Shown here piece by piece: positions 34,163 to 42,717 of a DNA stretch of 64,000 bases. The stretch lies in contig NZ_FODD01000023.1 in assembly GCF_900110255.1 (NCBI RefSeq), forward strand, positions 62,001 through 126,000. The letters are read 5' to 3'. The notes below the pieces were generated by a model, which saw only the letters and a program-made list of their open reading frames with translations, did no database searches and was not told the DNA's origin. Each line of letters starts with the position of its first letter. The first letter of the stretch is position 1. This DNA comes from Actinacidiphila rubida (GTDB lineage Bacteria > Actinomycetota > Actinomycetes > Streptomycetales > Streptomycetaceae). A program made the translations under genes and the position numbers.

Positions 34163-34235
34163 GTCCGGCCGCCAGGCGCGGGCCGCCGCCGGGCGGCAAG
34201 CGAGCGGGCGGCCCGGTGGCGGCCGGGCGGGCGGC

Positions 34236-36791
34236 TCAGCGCAGCACGGTCTCGAAGCTCCGCCCGTACGCGTGCCGGGTCGTGACCTCGACGCGGGTGC
34301 CGCCCGGCACCCGGCTGACGGTGACGCCGCCGTCGGCGGACACCGCACGCAGCGCGCGTCCGTGGAGCAGGACGGTGACGGTGTCGCGGCCGGTCGTCGG
34401 GTCGGCGACGGCGATCGACGTGGTGCCGTCGGCCTCCTCGCGGACGATGACGGACGCGGGACCGTCCAGGGTCAGCCGGTCCGCGTGGTGGGTGCCCTCG
34501 GTGAAGGCGTTGGCTGCGAGCAGCCCCAGCCCGCTGTGGCGCACGGCCTGCAGCCGCACGGTGTTGGCGATCACGGAGAGCGGCCCGCAGGAGTAGCGGG
34601 CGAGGGCGTCCTCGGTGGCGTGCGGGACGAGCGCGTACGCCAGGGCGGTGTGCGGCGCCCCCGCCGCCTGGGCGACGGTGACGGAGAAGACCTGCTTGGT
34701 GGCGGTGGTGTCGGGGTTGGAGGTGCGGACCACGCGGCGGCTGCGGCTGACGGTCTGCAGGGCCACCGCGGGGTCGGGGCCGTCGAGGAACGCGTAGCCG
34801 ACGGCGACGCCCTGGGCCGCGTCCTCGTAACGCAGCCACTCCAGCGGGCCGGTGCCGGTGCCGGACCAGGCGGCGCCGCCCCGCAGGCGCCCGGTGAGCG
34901 CGACGGTGTCGGAGGGGCCGGCGATGCGGGTGTCCAGGGTGGTGGTCACGGCCCGTCCGGCGCTGTCGCCGACGCCCGCGGCGAGCACCACGATCTCGTC
35001 GTCGAGCATGAACCACGACTTGGTGGCGTCGGCGTTGCGGTAGGCGACGAAGTCGGCGGGGAGCAGGCCGGCCTGCCGGGCGGTGTACGCGACGTCGTCG
35101 GACTGCACGTAGCCGGCACTGCCGTAGGCGCCGAGCCGGGCGCCGCCGGAGTACGCGTTGGTGGACAGCGGGAAGTAGACGTAGGTGTTCTGCGACACCG
35201 ACGAGGAGGTGAAGCCGAGCGCGGGGTTGTCGTACCAGGCGGTGCCGTAGAGGTCGGGGACGGACCTCCTGGTCTCGACGGGCGCCGTGACGCCGCCGAG
35301 GGCGTAGGGCGACACGGTGGTGACGTGGTCGATGCCGAACGCCTGGGTCTGGTCCTGGCCGGCCAGGTACAGGTAGTGGGCGCCGGCGCCCTGGAACCAG
35401 GGCAGCAGGTTCTCGCCGCTCATGTACTCGTAGCCGCTGATCCGGGTGGAGCTGCGGGACAGGGCGAAGGCGTAGCCCGGTCGGCGGTGGACGCTGCGGT
35501 CCATGGCGGTGAACGCGGTGTGCTGGGCGGGTGCGTTGAGGTCCCGGGCGGGCGTCGCGGTGTCGGCGAGGAGGTCGGCGTAGCGGACGACGCTGATCGG
35601 GGAGGTGAACTTGGCCGGGTCGGGGGCGCTGCGGGAGGTCTGGCGGACGTACTTGACGTATCCGGCGAGCGCGCCGGCGTCGGCGCCGGTGGCGTAGCCG
35701 GTGAGGTCGACGACGGCTTCGACGATCGCGGCGACGTCGGCGTACCCGGTGGTGGTGCGGGATATCGCGCGGCCCTTGACGATCTCCATCATCCAGCCCT
35801 CGAAGATCAGCGGGGCGAACGCGCCGGAGACCCAGCCCTGGACGACGCCGACGAGTTCGCGGCTCTGCGTGTAGCCGGTGCCGTCGAGCATCTTGATCGT
35901 CTGCACGATGCGGGAGAGCAGGCCGCTGCCGTAGGAGCCGGTGTAGGCGACGGAGGCGTGCTGGATGAAGGAGCCGTCGGCGTAGAAGCCGTCGGTGACT
36001 CCGTGCTGGAGGTCGTACGGGTCGACGGCCGCGTACACGGTCAGCTGGTCGGCGAGGGCCTTGGCGATCCTGGCGTCGTCGCCGAGCACCGCGCCCTGGA
36101 GGACGCGGTTGGTGGTGATGTCGGCGAGGTTGGCACCGGTGTGGAAGCGGGAGTCCAGGTCGACGTCGCCGTCCTTGCCGTTGCGCAGGTAGGCGTCCAT
36201 GGCGGCGACGTAGGTGGCGGCCAGGCCGGGGTGGCCGGCGGTGAGGACGTCGTCGAGCAGGACGAGGGTCCTGCTGACGTAGGTGGAGATGCCGATCTCC
36301 CAGGTGAACCAGTTGCCGTAGTAGCCCTGGGCCTGGTCGCCGTAGAAGTGGTCGTAGAGCCAGGCCAGGCCGTCGGCGACGCGCGTCTGCACCGCGGTGC
36401 TGCCGTAGAGGTCGGCGGCGCCCGGAGTGCGGGTGGCCAGCGCCGTCTCGTACAGGTACTGGAAGGAGGTGCTGAGGTTGGGGTCGCTGGTGCCGAGGGT
36501 GACGCCGTGGAACAGTTCGGAGGGGCCGGACGCGGCGTCCATGGCGGCGAGATGGCCGCGGGCCGTCGACACGACGGCCGCGATCTTCGAGGCGGCCTCG
36601 GGGCGGGCGTTGGACTCCGAGGTGCCGGCGAAGATCGCGGTGGTGTTCGCGAGCAGGCCCGCGCGGTCCCCGGCGGCGTCGGCCGGTTCCGCCGAGGCCG
36701 GTTCGGCGGCGCGTGCCCGCAGGGGCGGCACCAGGGCCAGCAGCGTTGCGGCGGGGACGGCGGACAGCAGGGCGCGACGCGATATGTGCAC
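34236..36791 (-). CDS. Secreted polysaccharide lyase family 8 (hyaluronate/xanthan/chondroitin lyase type)
   Basis: An 851-residue exported PL8 lyase that cleaves acidic polysaccharides by beta-elimination. A signal peptide of Tat-like form (SRRALLSAV) ends near 28. The alpha/alpha-toroid domain carries NWFTWEIGIS near 160, an Asn-containing stretch TGANLADITTN near 219, and the catalytic His/Tyr motif DGSFIQHASVAYTGSYG near 275. Beta-sandwich domains follow from ~400, with MSGENLLPWFQGAGAHY near 460. Substrate choice between hyaluronan, chondroitin and xanthan cannot be settled by eye. A GTAAGCGCTTGC palindrome 26 nt upstream of the ATG points to a LacI-type repressor distinct from the mannosidase one. 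Confidence 0.88.
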   Translation of the reverse strand: MHISRRALLSAVPAATLLALVPPLRARAAEPASAEPADAAGDRAGLLANTTAIFAGTSESNARPEAASKIAAVVSTARGHLAAMDAASGPSELFHGVTLGTSDPNLSTSFQYLYETALATRTPGAADLYGSTAVQTRVADGLAWLYDHFYGDQAQGYYGNWFTWEIGISTYVSRTLVLLDDVLTAGHPGLAATYVAAMDAYLRNGKDGDVDLDSRFHTGANLADITTNRVLQGAVLGDDARIAKALADQLTVYAAVDPYDLQHGVTDGFYADGSFIQHASVAYTGSYGSGLLSRIVQTIKMLDGTGYTQSRELVGVVQGWVSGAFAPLIFEGWMMEIVKGRAISRTTTGYADVAAIVEAVVDLTGYATGADAGALAGYVKYVRQTSRSAPDPAKFTSPISVVRYADLLADTATPARDLNAPAQHTAFTAMDRSVHRRPGYAFALSRSSTRISGYEYMSGENLLPWFQGAGAHYLYLAGQDQTQAFGIDHVTTVSPYALGGVTAPVETRRSVPDLYGTAWYDNPALGFTSSSVSQNTYVYFPLSTNAYSGGARLGAYGSAGYVQSDDVAYTARQAGLLPADFVAYRNADATKSWFMLDDEIVVLAAGVGDSAGRAVTTTLDTRIAGPSDTVALTGRLRGGAAWSGTGTGPLEWLRYEDAAQGVAVGYAFLDGPDPAVALQTVSRSRRVVRTSNPDTTATKQVFSVTVAQAAGAPHTALAYALVPHATEDALARYSCGPLSVIANTVRLQAVRHSGLGLLAANAFTEGTHHADRLTLDGPASVIVREEADGTTSIAVADPTTGRDTVTVLLHGRALRAVSADGGVTVSRVPGGTRVEVTTRHAYGRSFETVLR

Positions 36792-36816
36792 GGCTCAGGC
36801 TCCATTCACCGGGACG

Positions 36817-36828
36817 GTAAGCGCTTGC
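36817..36828. promoter_or_regulatory. LacI/CcpA-like operator GTAAGCGCTTGC
   Basis: A 12-bp palindrome with one mismatched pair and the AAGCGCTT core of many LacI-family sites, 26 nt upstream of the PL8 start codon. Its sequence class is different from TGACAACGTTGTCA. Confidence 0.5.
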
Positions 36829-36986
36829 GGCATTGAAGCAACCGCACTCCTTCGTGTCACTAGAGCGGACGTCGCGGGCCTGCGACCTGGGACAGCCTTT
36901 ACGTGGTGCGTGCAACCGCCGTGATGGGATACGAGTCCCCTTAGGGTGGAGCAGGCTGAAGCAGTGACATGGTGGGGAGTGCGGAC

Positions 36987-37979
36987 ATGGGGCGCGGCAA
37001 GACAGGCATAGCGATCGCTCTGGTGACGGGGGCGGTGCTCGCCGCCACCAGCGCGTGCGGCGGCGGGGGTTCGACCTCCGCCGACTCGAAGCCCGGTGCG
37101 GGCGCGTCGGGGACGCCGTCGGCGACCGCGAAGCCCGCTCCGACCACCACCAGGCCGGCGCCGCCACCGATGCTGCTGGACACCATCACACCGTTGACCG
37201 GAACCACGGTCGGGGTGGCGATGCCGATCTCGGTGGTCTTCACCGACGCGGTGGCGACGTCGGCACGCGCCGGCATCGAGCAGCACCTGAAGATCACCAC
37301 GTCGGTGCCGGTGACGGGCGCGTGGCACTGGTTCAGCGACAGCCGGGTCGACTTCCGGCCGCAGGGCTACTGGAAGGCCGGCACCAAGGTGTCCCTGGAC
37401 GCGGCCATGACGAACGTGCCGAACGGCCACGGCCGGGTCGGCGTCCACGACTACCGGCACTCGTTCACCGTCGGCGACGACGACGAGGCGACGGTGGACG
37501 TGCCGGGCCACACGATGCGGGTCACCCGCGGCGGCAAGGTGGTCAAGACCATGCCGATCGACGCCGGCAGCCCGGACTGGCCGTCCTGGGACGGCACCAT
37601 GGCGGTCATCGACAAGCAGGCGAAGGTCCGGATGACCTCGTGCAGCGTCGGTATCAGCTGCGACAAGAAGAGCCCCAACTACTACGACCTGACGCTGCCC
37701 TGGGACGTCCACCTGACGACGTCCGGCACGTACATCCACTACTCGACCGGCGACCCGCAGCCCGGGCACGGCAACGGCTCGCACGGCTGCGTCCACCTGT
37801 CGCTGGCGAACGCGAAGTGGTTCTACACCTGGGCCCGGCAGGGCGACCCGGTCACCATCACCGGCTCCCCGCGCGGCAAGGCGGCCGGCAGCAACGGCTA
37901 CGCCGACTACAACCTGAGCTGGTCGCAGTGGCTGCAGTCCAGCGGCGCCGGGCAGATCAGCACGACCGTCGGGACCTGA
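36987..37979 (+). CDS. L,D-transpeptidase lipoprotein
   Basis: A 330-residue envelope enzyme that forms 3-3 peptidoglycan cross-links or attaches proteins. A lipoprotein signal ends in the lipobox ATSAC, followed by a Pro/Thr-rich linker. An Ig-like domain resembling those of mycobacterial LdtMt enzymes spans ~60-150 (TITPLTGTTVGVAMPI to RHSFTVGDD). The YkuD catalytic domain then carries HYSTGDPQPGHGNGSHGCV near 245-265, containing the catalytic His and Cys. The ATG at 36987 has GGGGAG at proper distance; an ATG at 36969 does not. It is divergent from the PL8 gene. Confidence 0.9.
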   Translation: MGRGKTGIAIALVTGAVLAATSACGGGGSTSADSKPGAGASGTPSATAKPAPTTTRPAPPPMLLDTITPLTGTTVGVAMPISVVFTDAVATSARAGIEQHLKITTSVPVTGAWHWFSDSRVDFRPQGYWKAGTKVSLDAAMTNVPNGHGRVGVHDYRHSFTVGDDDEATVDVPGHTMRVTRGGKVVKTMPIDAGSPDWPSWDGTMAVIDKQAKVRMTSCSVGISCDKKSPNYYDLTLPWDVHLTTSGTYIHYSTGDPQPGHGNGSHGCVHLSLANAKWFYTWARQGDPVTITGSPRGKAAGSNGYADYNLSWSQWLQSSGAGQISTTVGT

Positions 37980-38078
37980 CACCCGGGACGTGAGCCCCGG
38001 GACGTGACGGGCGGCGGTGTGACGGGCGGCGGTGTCGCGGGCGCACCGCCTGCCGGGGATCGGCGGGCGGCCGGGCTA

Positions 38079-38090
38079 CGGTGATCACCG
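38079..38090. promoter_or_regulatory. Perfect palindrome CGGTGATCACCG upstream of the aldo/keto reductase
   Basis: A 12-bp perfect dyad overlapping a TACGGT -10-like element, 90 nt before the reductase start. It is a candidate operator only. Two direct copies of GTGACGGGCGGCGGT-like sequence lie just upstream (about 38004-38033). Confidence 0.3.
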
Positions 38091-38179
38091 CAGGACCGAC
38101 CGCCCGCGCACCTCGTCCGCGGCCGGCGGGGCGCGCCCCGCCGGCCGCGGCGGATGCGCACGACCCGAGGAGCCGACCC

Positions 38180-39151
38180 GTGTCCGCACCCACGCCCACC
38201 CCGCCCGCGGTCCGCCGGATCGGCCTGGGCCTGGCCGCGGTCGGCCGGCCCGGCTACATCACGCTGGGCCGCGACCGCGACCTGCCGCAGGACCGCAGTG
38301 TGGACGCGCTGCGGCAGCGGGTCCACGAACTCCTCGACCTGGCCTACGCGAGCGGTGTCCGCCGCGTCGACGCCGCCCGCTCCTACGGGCGGGCCGAGGA
38401 GTTCCTCGCGGACTGGCTCCACGACGTGGGCGACCGGCCGGGGCTGGTGGTCTCCAGCAAGTGGGGCTACACCTACACCGCGGACTGGCACGTGCACGCG
38501 GAGGCCCACGAGATCAAGGACCACGGCGTCGCGACGTACGAGCGGCAGATCGCGGAGACCCGCGCCCTGCTCGGCGACCACCTGGACGTCTACCAGATCC
38601 ACTCGCTGACGCCGGACAGCCCGGCCCTGACGGACACGGAGCTGCACCGCAGGCTCGCCGAACTGGCCGCGACGGGCGTCACCGTGGGGGTGTCGGTGAG
38701 CGGGCCGGGACAGGGCGAGGCGATCAGGGCGGCGCTGGCCGTCGAGGTGGACGGGCGGCCGCTGTTCCGCAGCGTGCAGGCGACCTGGAACCCGCTGGAG
38801 CCGTCTGCGGGGCCGGCGCTGGCCGAGGCGCACGCGGCGGGCTGCACGGTCATGGTCAAGGAGGGTGTCGCCAACGGCCGCCTGGCGGTGCCCGATCCGG
38901 ATCTCGACCGGGTCCTCCTCCCCCTCGTGGAGGCCACCGGCACCTCCCGCGACGCCGTCGCCCTGGCCGCCGCGCTGCACCAGCCGTGGGCCGACGTCGT
39001 GCTCTCCGGCGCCGCCACCACGGCCCAGCTGACCTCGAACCTCCGCGCCGCCGACGTCCACCTGTCACCGGTCCAGCTCGACGACCTGGCGGCCCTCGCC
39101 GAACCTCCGGCCGCGTACTGGACGCACCGCTCGCGGCTCCCCTGGCACTGA
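38180..39151 (+). CDS. Aldo/keto reductase
   Basis: A 323-residue (alpha/beta)8 NADPH-dependent oxidoreductase. Catalytic residues are plausible as Asp/Tyr in GVRRVDAARSYGRAEEF (~50-65), Lys in SSKWGY near 92 and His in DVYQIHSL near 140. The cofactor end is represented by SGAATTAQLTSNL near 275. The substrate is unknown; an L-fucose/galactose dehydrogenase-like role is possible from the general layout. The GTG at 38180 has CGAGGAG upstream. It stands alone between the transpeptidase and the glutamine synthetase-like gene. Confidence 0.8.
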   Translation: MSAPTPTPPAVRRIGLGLAAVGRPGYITLGRDRDLPQDRSVDALRQRVHELLDLAYASGVRRVDAARSYGRAEEFLADWLHDVGDRPGLVVSSKWGYTYTADWHVHAEAHEIKDHGVATYERQIAETRALLGDHLDVYQIHSLTPDSPALTDTELHRRLAELAATGVTVGVSVSGPGQGEAIRAALAVEVDGRPLFRSVQATWNPLEPSAGPALAEAHAAGCTVMVKEGVANGRLAVPDPDLDRVLLPLVEATGTSRDAVALAAALHQPWADVVLSGAATTAQLTSNLRAADVHLSPVQLDDLAALAEPPAAYWTHRSRLPWH

Positions 39152-39220
39152 CCGCCGGGTCGTGGCGGGGCGGGGACGGGCGGATCACGGCGCCGCGTGC
39201 GCGGTGGGCCACGCGGGTCG

Positions 39221-39312
39221 GGCGATGACGCGTGCGCGCGCGTGGCTTCGGAGGTCGGAGACCGGGGACCTGATCGGCCTCGGCGATCACCCGTGCGCGC
39301 GCGTGGCTTCGG
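39221..39312 (+). repeat. Pair of 31-bp direct repeats upstream of the GS-like gene
   Basis: 39221-39251 and 39282-39312 match at 29 of 31 positions (core CGTGCGCGCGCGTGGCTTCGG) and lie 61 bp apart. The second copy ends 64 nt before the gene start, with a TAGCGT -10-like element between them. They may be duplicated regulator sites or a simple duplication. Confidence 0.55.
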
Positions 39313-39375
39313 GTCCGGCGCCCCGTCCGCTAGCGTGCGCGGAGGTCTTGCTCGCCCCGGACAGGAGGCCCCCGC

Positions 39376-40728
39376 GTGCCGCTCACCGATCCCATGCCCG
39401 TGCTGACCGGCGCCGAACTGACGGCGCGCCTGGCGGATCTCACCGGCAACGGCGTCCGGGTGCTGGTCGGTTCGGTGGTGGACATGGCGGGCGTGGCCCG
39501 CGCGAAGACCGTGCCGCTGCGCCGGGCGGCGGCGTTCCACGTGGCGGGCATGGGGGCGTCCCCGTCCTGGAACGTCTTCTGCGCGGACGGCGCCATCGCC
39601 TTCACCGACCGCCTCGGCGTCGTCGGGGACCTGCGGCTGCGGGCGGACCTGACGGCCGCGCGGGTGGTCGGCGGCGGGTACGCATGGGCGCCCGCGGAGT
39701 TCTTCGGGCAGGACGGCGAGCCCTACGCGCCGTGCGCGCGCGGCCAGTTGCGCCGGGTGCAGGCGGCTGTCGAGGCCGCCGGGCTGTCCGCGACGGTGGG
39801 CCACGAGCTGGAGTTCGTGCTCACCGGCCCCGACGGGGCGCGGCTGCCCGAGCGTCACTGGCAGCCGTACGGGCTGGGCGCGGTCATGGAGCGGGGCGGC
39901 TTCGCGGCCGATCTGACGGAGGCCCTGGAGGAGGCCGGGCTGCCGGTCGAGCAGCTCCACGCGGAGTACGGGACGGGGCAGTTCGAGGTGTCGCTGGCAC
40001 CGGCGGAACCGCTCGCGTCGGCCGACGGCGTCGTGCTGGGCCGGCTGGTGATCTGCCGGGTGGCCCGCGAGCACGGCCTGCTGGCGTCGTTCTCCCCCCT
40101 GCCGTTCGCCGGTGGTGCCGGCAACGGCGCCCATCTGCATCTGTCCCTGGAGCAGGACGGCGTGCCGTTGCTGTCGGGCGGCTCCGGGCCGCACGGCCTG
40201 ACGCCGCAGGGCGCGTCGGCGATCGCCGGGATCGTGCGGGGACTGCCGGGCACCCTCGGGGTGTTCGCCGGGTCGGCGCTGTCCCCGCTGCGGCTCCGAC
40301 CCGGGCGCTGGTCGGGGGTGTTCGCGTGCTGGGGCCTGGAGAACCGGGAGGCGGCGGTGCGGTTGGTGGCGGCGACCCGCGGCACGCCGCACGGCGCGAA
40401 CGTGGAGCTGAAGTGCGTCGACCCGTCGGCGAACGTGTACCTGGCGACGGCCGCCCTGCTGGGCCTGGCCCTGGACGGAATCGCGCGGGGCGCGGAACTG
40501 CCGCCGGAGGTGCGGGTGAACCCGGTGCAGGACCCCTCCGCCGAGCTGCTGCCGCGGGACCAGCCGGCGGTGCTGGACGCGCTGGCGGCCTCCGGCACGG
40601 CGCGGCGGATCCTGGGCGACGAGGTGATGGCCGCGCTGCTGGCGGTCCGCCGCCACGAGGCGGCGGCCTACGCCGACACGGGTGTCGGCGATCTCGCCGA
40701 CCGTTTCCGGTTCGCCTGGTCGGTGTGA
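39376..40728 (+). CDS. Glutamine synthetase-like protein (GlnA3/GlnA4/FluG class)
   Basis: A 450-residue type-I-fold glutamine synthetase relative. Catalytic-domain landmarks are EFVLTG near 155, the metal-binding ELEFV and GQFEVSLAP stretches, NGAHLHLSL near 255 and RWSGVFACWGLENREAAVR near 310. It is shorter and more divergent than housekeeping GlnA; such paralogues in actinomycetes act as gamma-glutamyl ligases on polyamines or ethanolamine rather than on ammonia. The GTG at 39376 has AGGAGG upstream. The adjacent amidohydrolase recreates, as two genes, the two halves of fungal FluG, so the two proteins probably act together. Confidence 0.82.
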   Translation: MPLTDPMPVLTGAELTARLADLTGNGVRVLVGSVVDMAGVARAKTVPLRRAAAFHVAGMGASPSWNVFCADGAIAFTDRLGVVGDLRLRADLTAARVVGGGYAWAPAEFFGQDGEPYAPCARGQLRRVQAAVEAAGLSATVGHELEFVLTGPDGARLPERHWQPYGLGAVMERGGFAADLTEALEEAGLPVEQLHAEYGTGQFEVSLAPAEPLASADGVVLGRLVICRVAREHGLLASFSPLPFAGGAGNGAHLHLSLEQDGVPLLSGGSGPHGLTPQGASAIAGIVRGLPGTLGVFAGSALSPLRLRPGRWSGVFACWGLENREAAVRLVAATRGTPHGANVELKCVDPSANVYLATAALLGLALDGIARGAELPPEVRVNPVQDPSAELLPRDQPAVLDALAASGTARRILGDEVMAALLAVRRHEAAAYADTGVGDLADRFRFAWSV

Positions 40729-40801
40729 GGACCCGCCACAGCGGGCGCGCGGCAGCCCGCCGTCCGCTCCCCCGCCCGGCCCCGGCGGAAGGACACCACT
40801 C

Positions 40802-41986
40802 GTGACGCCAGACGGCCTGACCCCGGACCCCGGACTGCCCGACGACCGGACGAACGACGACCGGCTTCTCGACGAGTGGCTGCCAGGACTGCGGCTGGTC
40901 GACCACCATGTGCACGGCGCGTTCGCCGCGTCGCCGGACCGCGCCGGGTTCGAGGAGTCCCTGCGTGAGGGCCCGCACGGCCCGGTCCCGTCGTGGATGT
41001 CCGCGTTCGACTCCCAACTGGGCTTCGCGGTACGGCGCTGGTGCGCGCCGCTGCTCGGCCTGCCCGCGCACGCCTCTCCGGACGCGTACTGGCGGCGCAG
41101 GGCCGAACTCGGCGAGCGGGAGGTCACCGGGCGGTTGCTGCCGGCGGCGGGCGTGGAGCACTGGCTGGTGGACACCGGGTACCAGGGAGATCGGCTGCTG
41201 ACGCCCGGCGCGCTGGGCGAGCGGGCCGGCGGCACGGGCCACACCGTGGTGCGTCTGGAGTCGCTCGCCGAGCAACTGGCGGCCCAGGGAACGGGCGCGG
41301 ACGCGTACCCGGAGGCGTTCCGCGAGCTGCTGCACGCCGCGACGCGCGACGCCGTCGCGGTGAAGACCGTGGCCGCCTACCGGACGGGCCTGGACCTGGA
41401 CTGGAGCCGGCCGGAGCCCGAGCGGGTGCGCGCGGCGGCCGCACGCTGGCTGGCGGAGGCCGGGCCGCTGCCGCGGCTGGCCGATCCGGTGCTGGTGCGG
41501 CACGCCGTGCACTGCGCGGTGGACCGCGGCCTGCCGATCCAGTTCCACACCGGGTTCGGCGACCGCGACCTGGACCTCCACCGGGTCAACCCGCTGCTGC
41601 TGACCGGACTGCTGCGGCAGCCCCGCGTGGCCGCGGTCCCGGTGATGCTGCTGCACTGCTACCCGTTCCATCGCGAGGCCGGCTATCTGGCGCAGGCGTT
41701 CGACCAGGTGTACTGCGACGTGGGGCTCGCCGTGAACCATGTGGGCGCGCGGGCGGCCGCGGTGGTCGCCGAGTCGATGGAGCTGGCCCCGTTCGCGAAG
41801 CTGCTCTACTCCTCCGACGCCTGGGGTCCGGCCGAACTGCACTTCCTGGGTGCCGCGTTGTGGCGCCGCGCGACGGCGGGCACGGTGCGCGCATGGGTGG
41901 CGGCGGGCGACTGGTCGGAGCCGGACGCGCGGCGCGTGGTGCGGATGATCGGCCGGGACAACGCGCTGCGCGCCTACCGCCTCTGA
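40802..41986 (+). CDS. Amidohydrolase (FluG N-terminal / nodulin-like)
   Basis: A 394-residue TIM-barrel amidohydrolase. Metal ligands appear as VDHHVHG near 38, the carboxylated-Lys candidate in AVKTVAAYRTG near 183, FHTGFGD near 248 and LLHCYPFH near 282; YSSDAWGP near 339 supplies the final Asp. The GTG start at 40802 follows GGAAGGA, 73 nt after the GS-like gene. Homologues pair with, or are fused to, glutamine synthetase-like domains, suggesting hydrolysis of a gamma-glutamylated intermediate; the exact substrate is unknown. Confidence 0.82.
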   Translation: MTPDGLTPDPGLPDDRTNDDRLLDEWLPGLRLVDHHVHGAFAASPDRAGFEESLREGPHGPVPSWMSAFDSQLGFAVRRWCAPLLGLPAHASPDAYWRRRAELGEREVTGRLLPAAGVEHWLVDTGYQGDRLLTPGALGERAGGTGHTVVRLESLAEQLAAQGTGADAYPEAFRELLHAATRDAVAVKTVAAYRTGLDLDWSRPEPERVRAAAARWLAEAGPLPRLADPVLVRHAVHCAVDRGLPIQFHTGFGDRDLDLHRVNPLLLTGLLRQPRVAAVPVMLLHCYPFHREAGYLAQAFDQVYCDVGLAVNHVGARAAAVVAESMELAPFAKLLYSSDAWGPAELHFLGAALWRRATAGTVRAWVAAGDWSEPDARRVVRMIGRDNALRAYRL

Positions 41987-42140
41987 CAGCGCCTGCCTGG
42001 CGAATGCTCCGAAGCCGCACGGCCTGAAGGCCGTCGCACCTCGAAGCGGTCGTCCACCGACCGCGGTCGCGCCCTGAAGCCGTCCCGCCCTGCGGCGTGG
42101 TGGCGTTGCGGACCGGGTCGGCCGCCATGACAGTGGGGGC

Positions 42141-42602
42141 ATGGACGACACCGCGGCGGCACTGGACCCGGCGGCGATGCTGGCCGTCGCCCTGGAGGAG
42201 GCGCGGACCGGGCGCGCCGAGGGCGGCGTGCCGGTCGGAGCGGCGCTGTTCGGCCCGGACGGGCGGCTGCTCGGCCGGGGCCGCAACCGGCGTGTGCAGG
42301 ACGGCGATCCGGCGGCGCACGGAGAGACGTCGGCGTTCCGTGCCGCCGGACGGCTGCGCGGCTACGGCGACACGACGATGGTGACGACGCTGTCGCCGTG
42401 CTGGTTCTGCTCGGGACTGGTGCGGCAGTTCGGCATCGGCGCGGTCGTGATCGGCGAGGCGCGTACCTTCCAGGGCGGGCACGAGTGGCTGGCCGGGTTC
42501 GGCGTGCGGGTGACGGTCCTCGACGATCCCGAATGCGTGGCGCTGATGCGGGACTTCATCGCGGCCCGGCCCGATCTGTGGGAGGAGGACATCGGCCGCT
42601 GA
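42141..42602 (+). CDS. Cytosine/nucleoside deaminase family protein
   Basis: A 153-residue zinc deaminase of the CDA fold. The zinc and proton-shuttle residues are in DPAAHGETSAF (His-x-Glu) near 55 and LSPCWFCSGL near 85. The C-terminus WEEDIGR matches the yeast cytosine deaminase tail (EDIG) more than tRNA or guanine deaminases, so cytosine deaminase is the best guess. The start MDDTAA at 42141 lacks a strong ribosome site. It is downstream of the GS-like/amidohydrolase pair but 154 nt away and may not be in the same operon. Confidence 0.78.
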   Translation: MDDTAAALDPAAMLAVALEEARTGRAEGGVPVGAALFGPDGRLLGRGRNRRVQDGDPAAHGETSAFRAAGRLRGYGDTTMVTTLSPCWFCSGLVRQFGIGAVVIGEARTFQGGHEWLAGFGVRVTVLDDPECVALMRDFIAARPDLWEEDIGR

Positions 42603-42628
42603 CGCCGGGGGGACACCGGCCGGTGGGT

Positions 42629-42667
42629 CCGCCCCGGCGCCGGGGTATGCGGCCGGCGCCGGGGCGG
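42629..42667. terminator. Bidirectional hairpin terminator
   Basis: A perfect 15-bp stem, CCGCCCCGGCGCCGG / CCGGCGCCGGGGCGG, with a 9-nt loop, between the convergent deaminase and GH2 genes. Confidence 0.75.
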
Positions 42668-42717
42668 GTCTGGGGGCCCGCGGCGCTCGCCGCGGGCCGG
42701 GGGGTGGTGGCGGGTCG

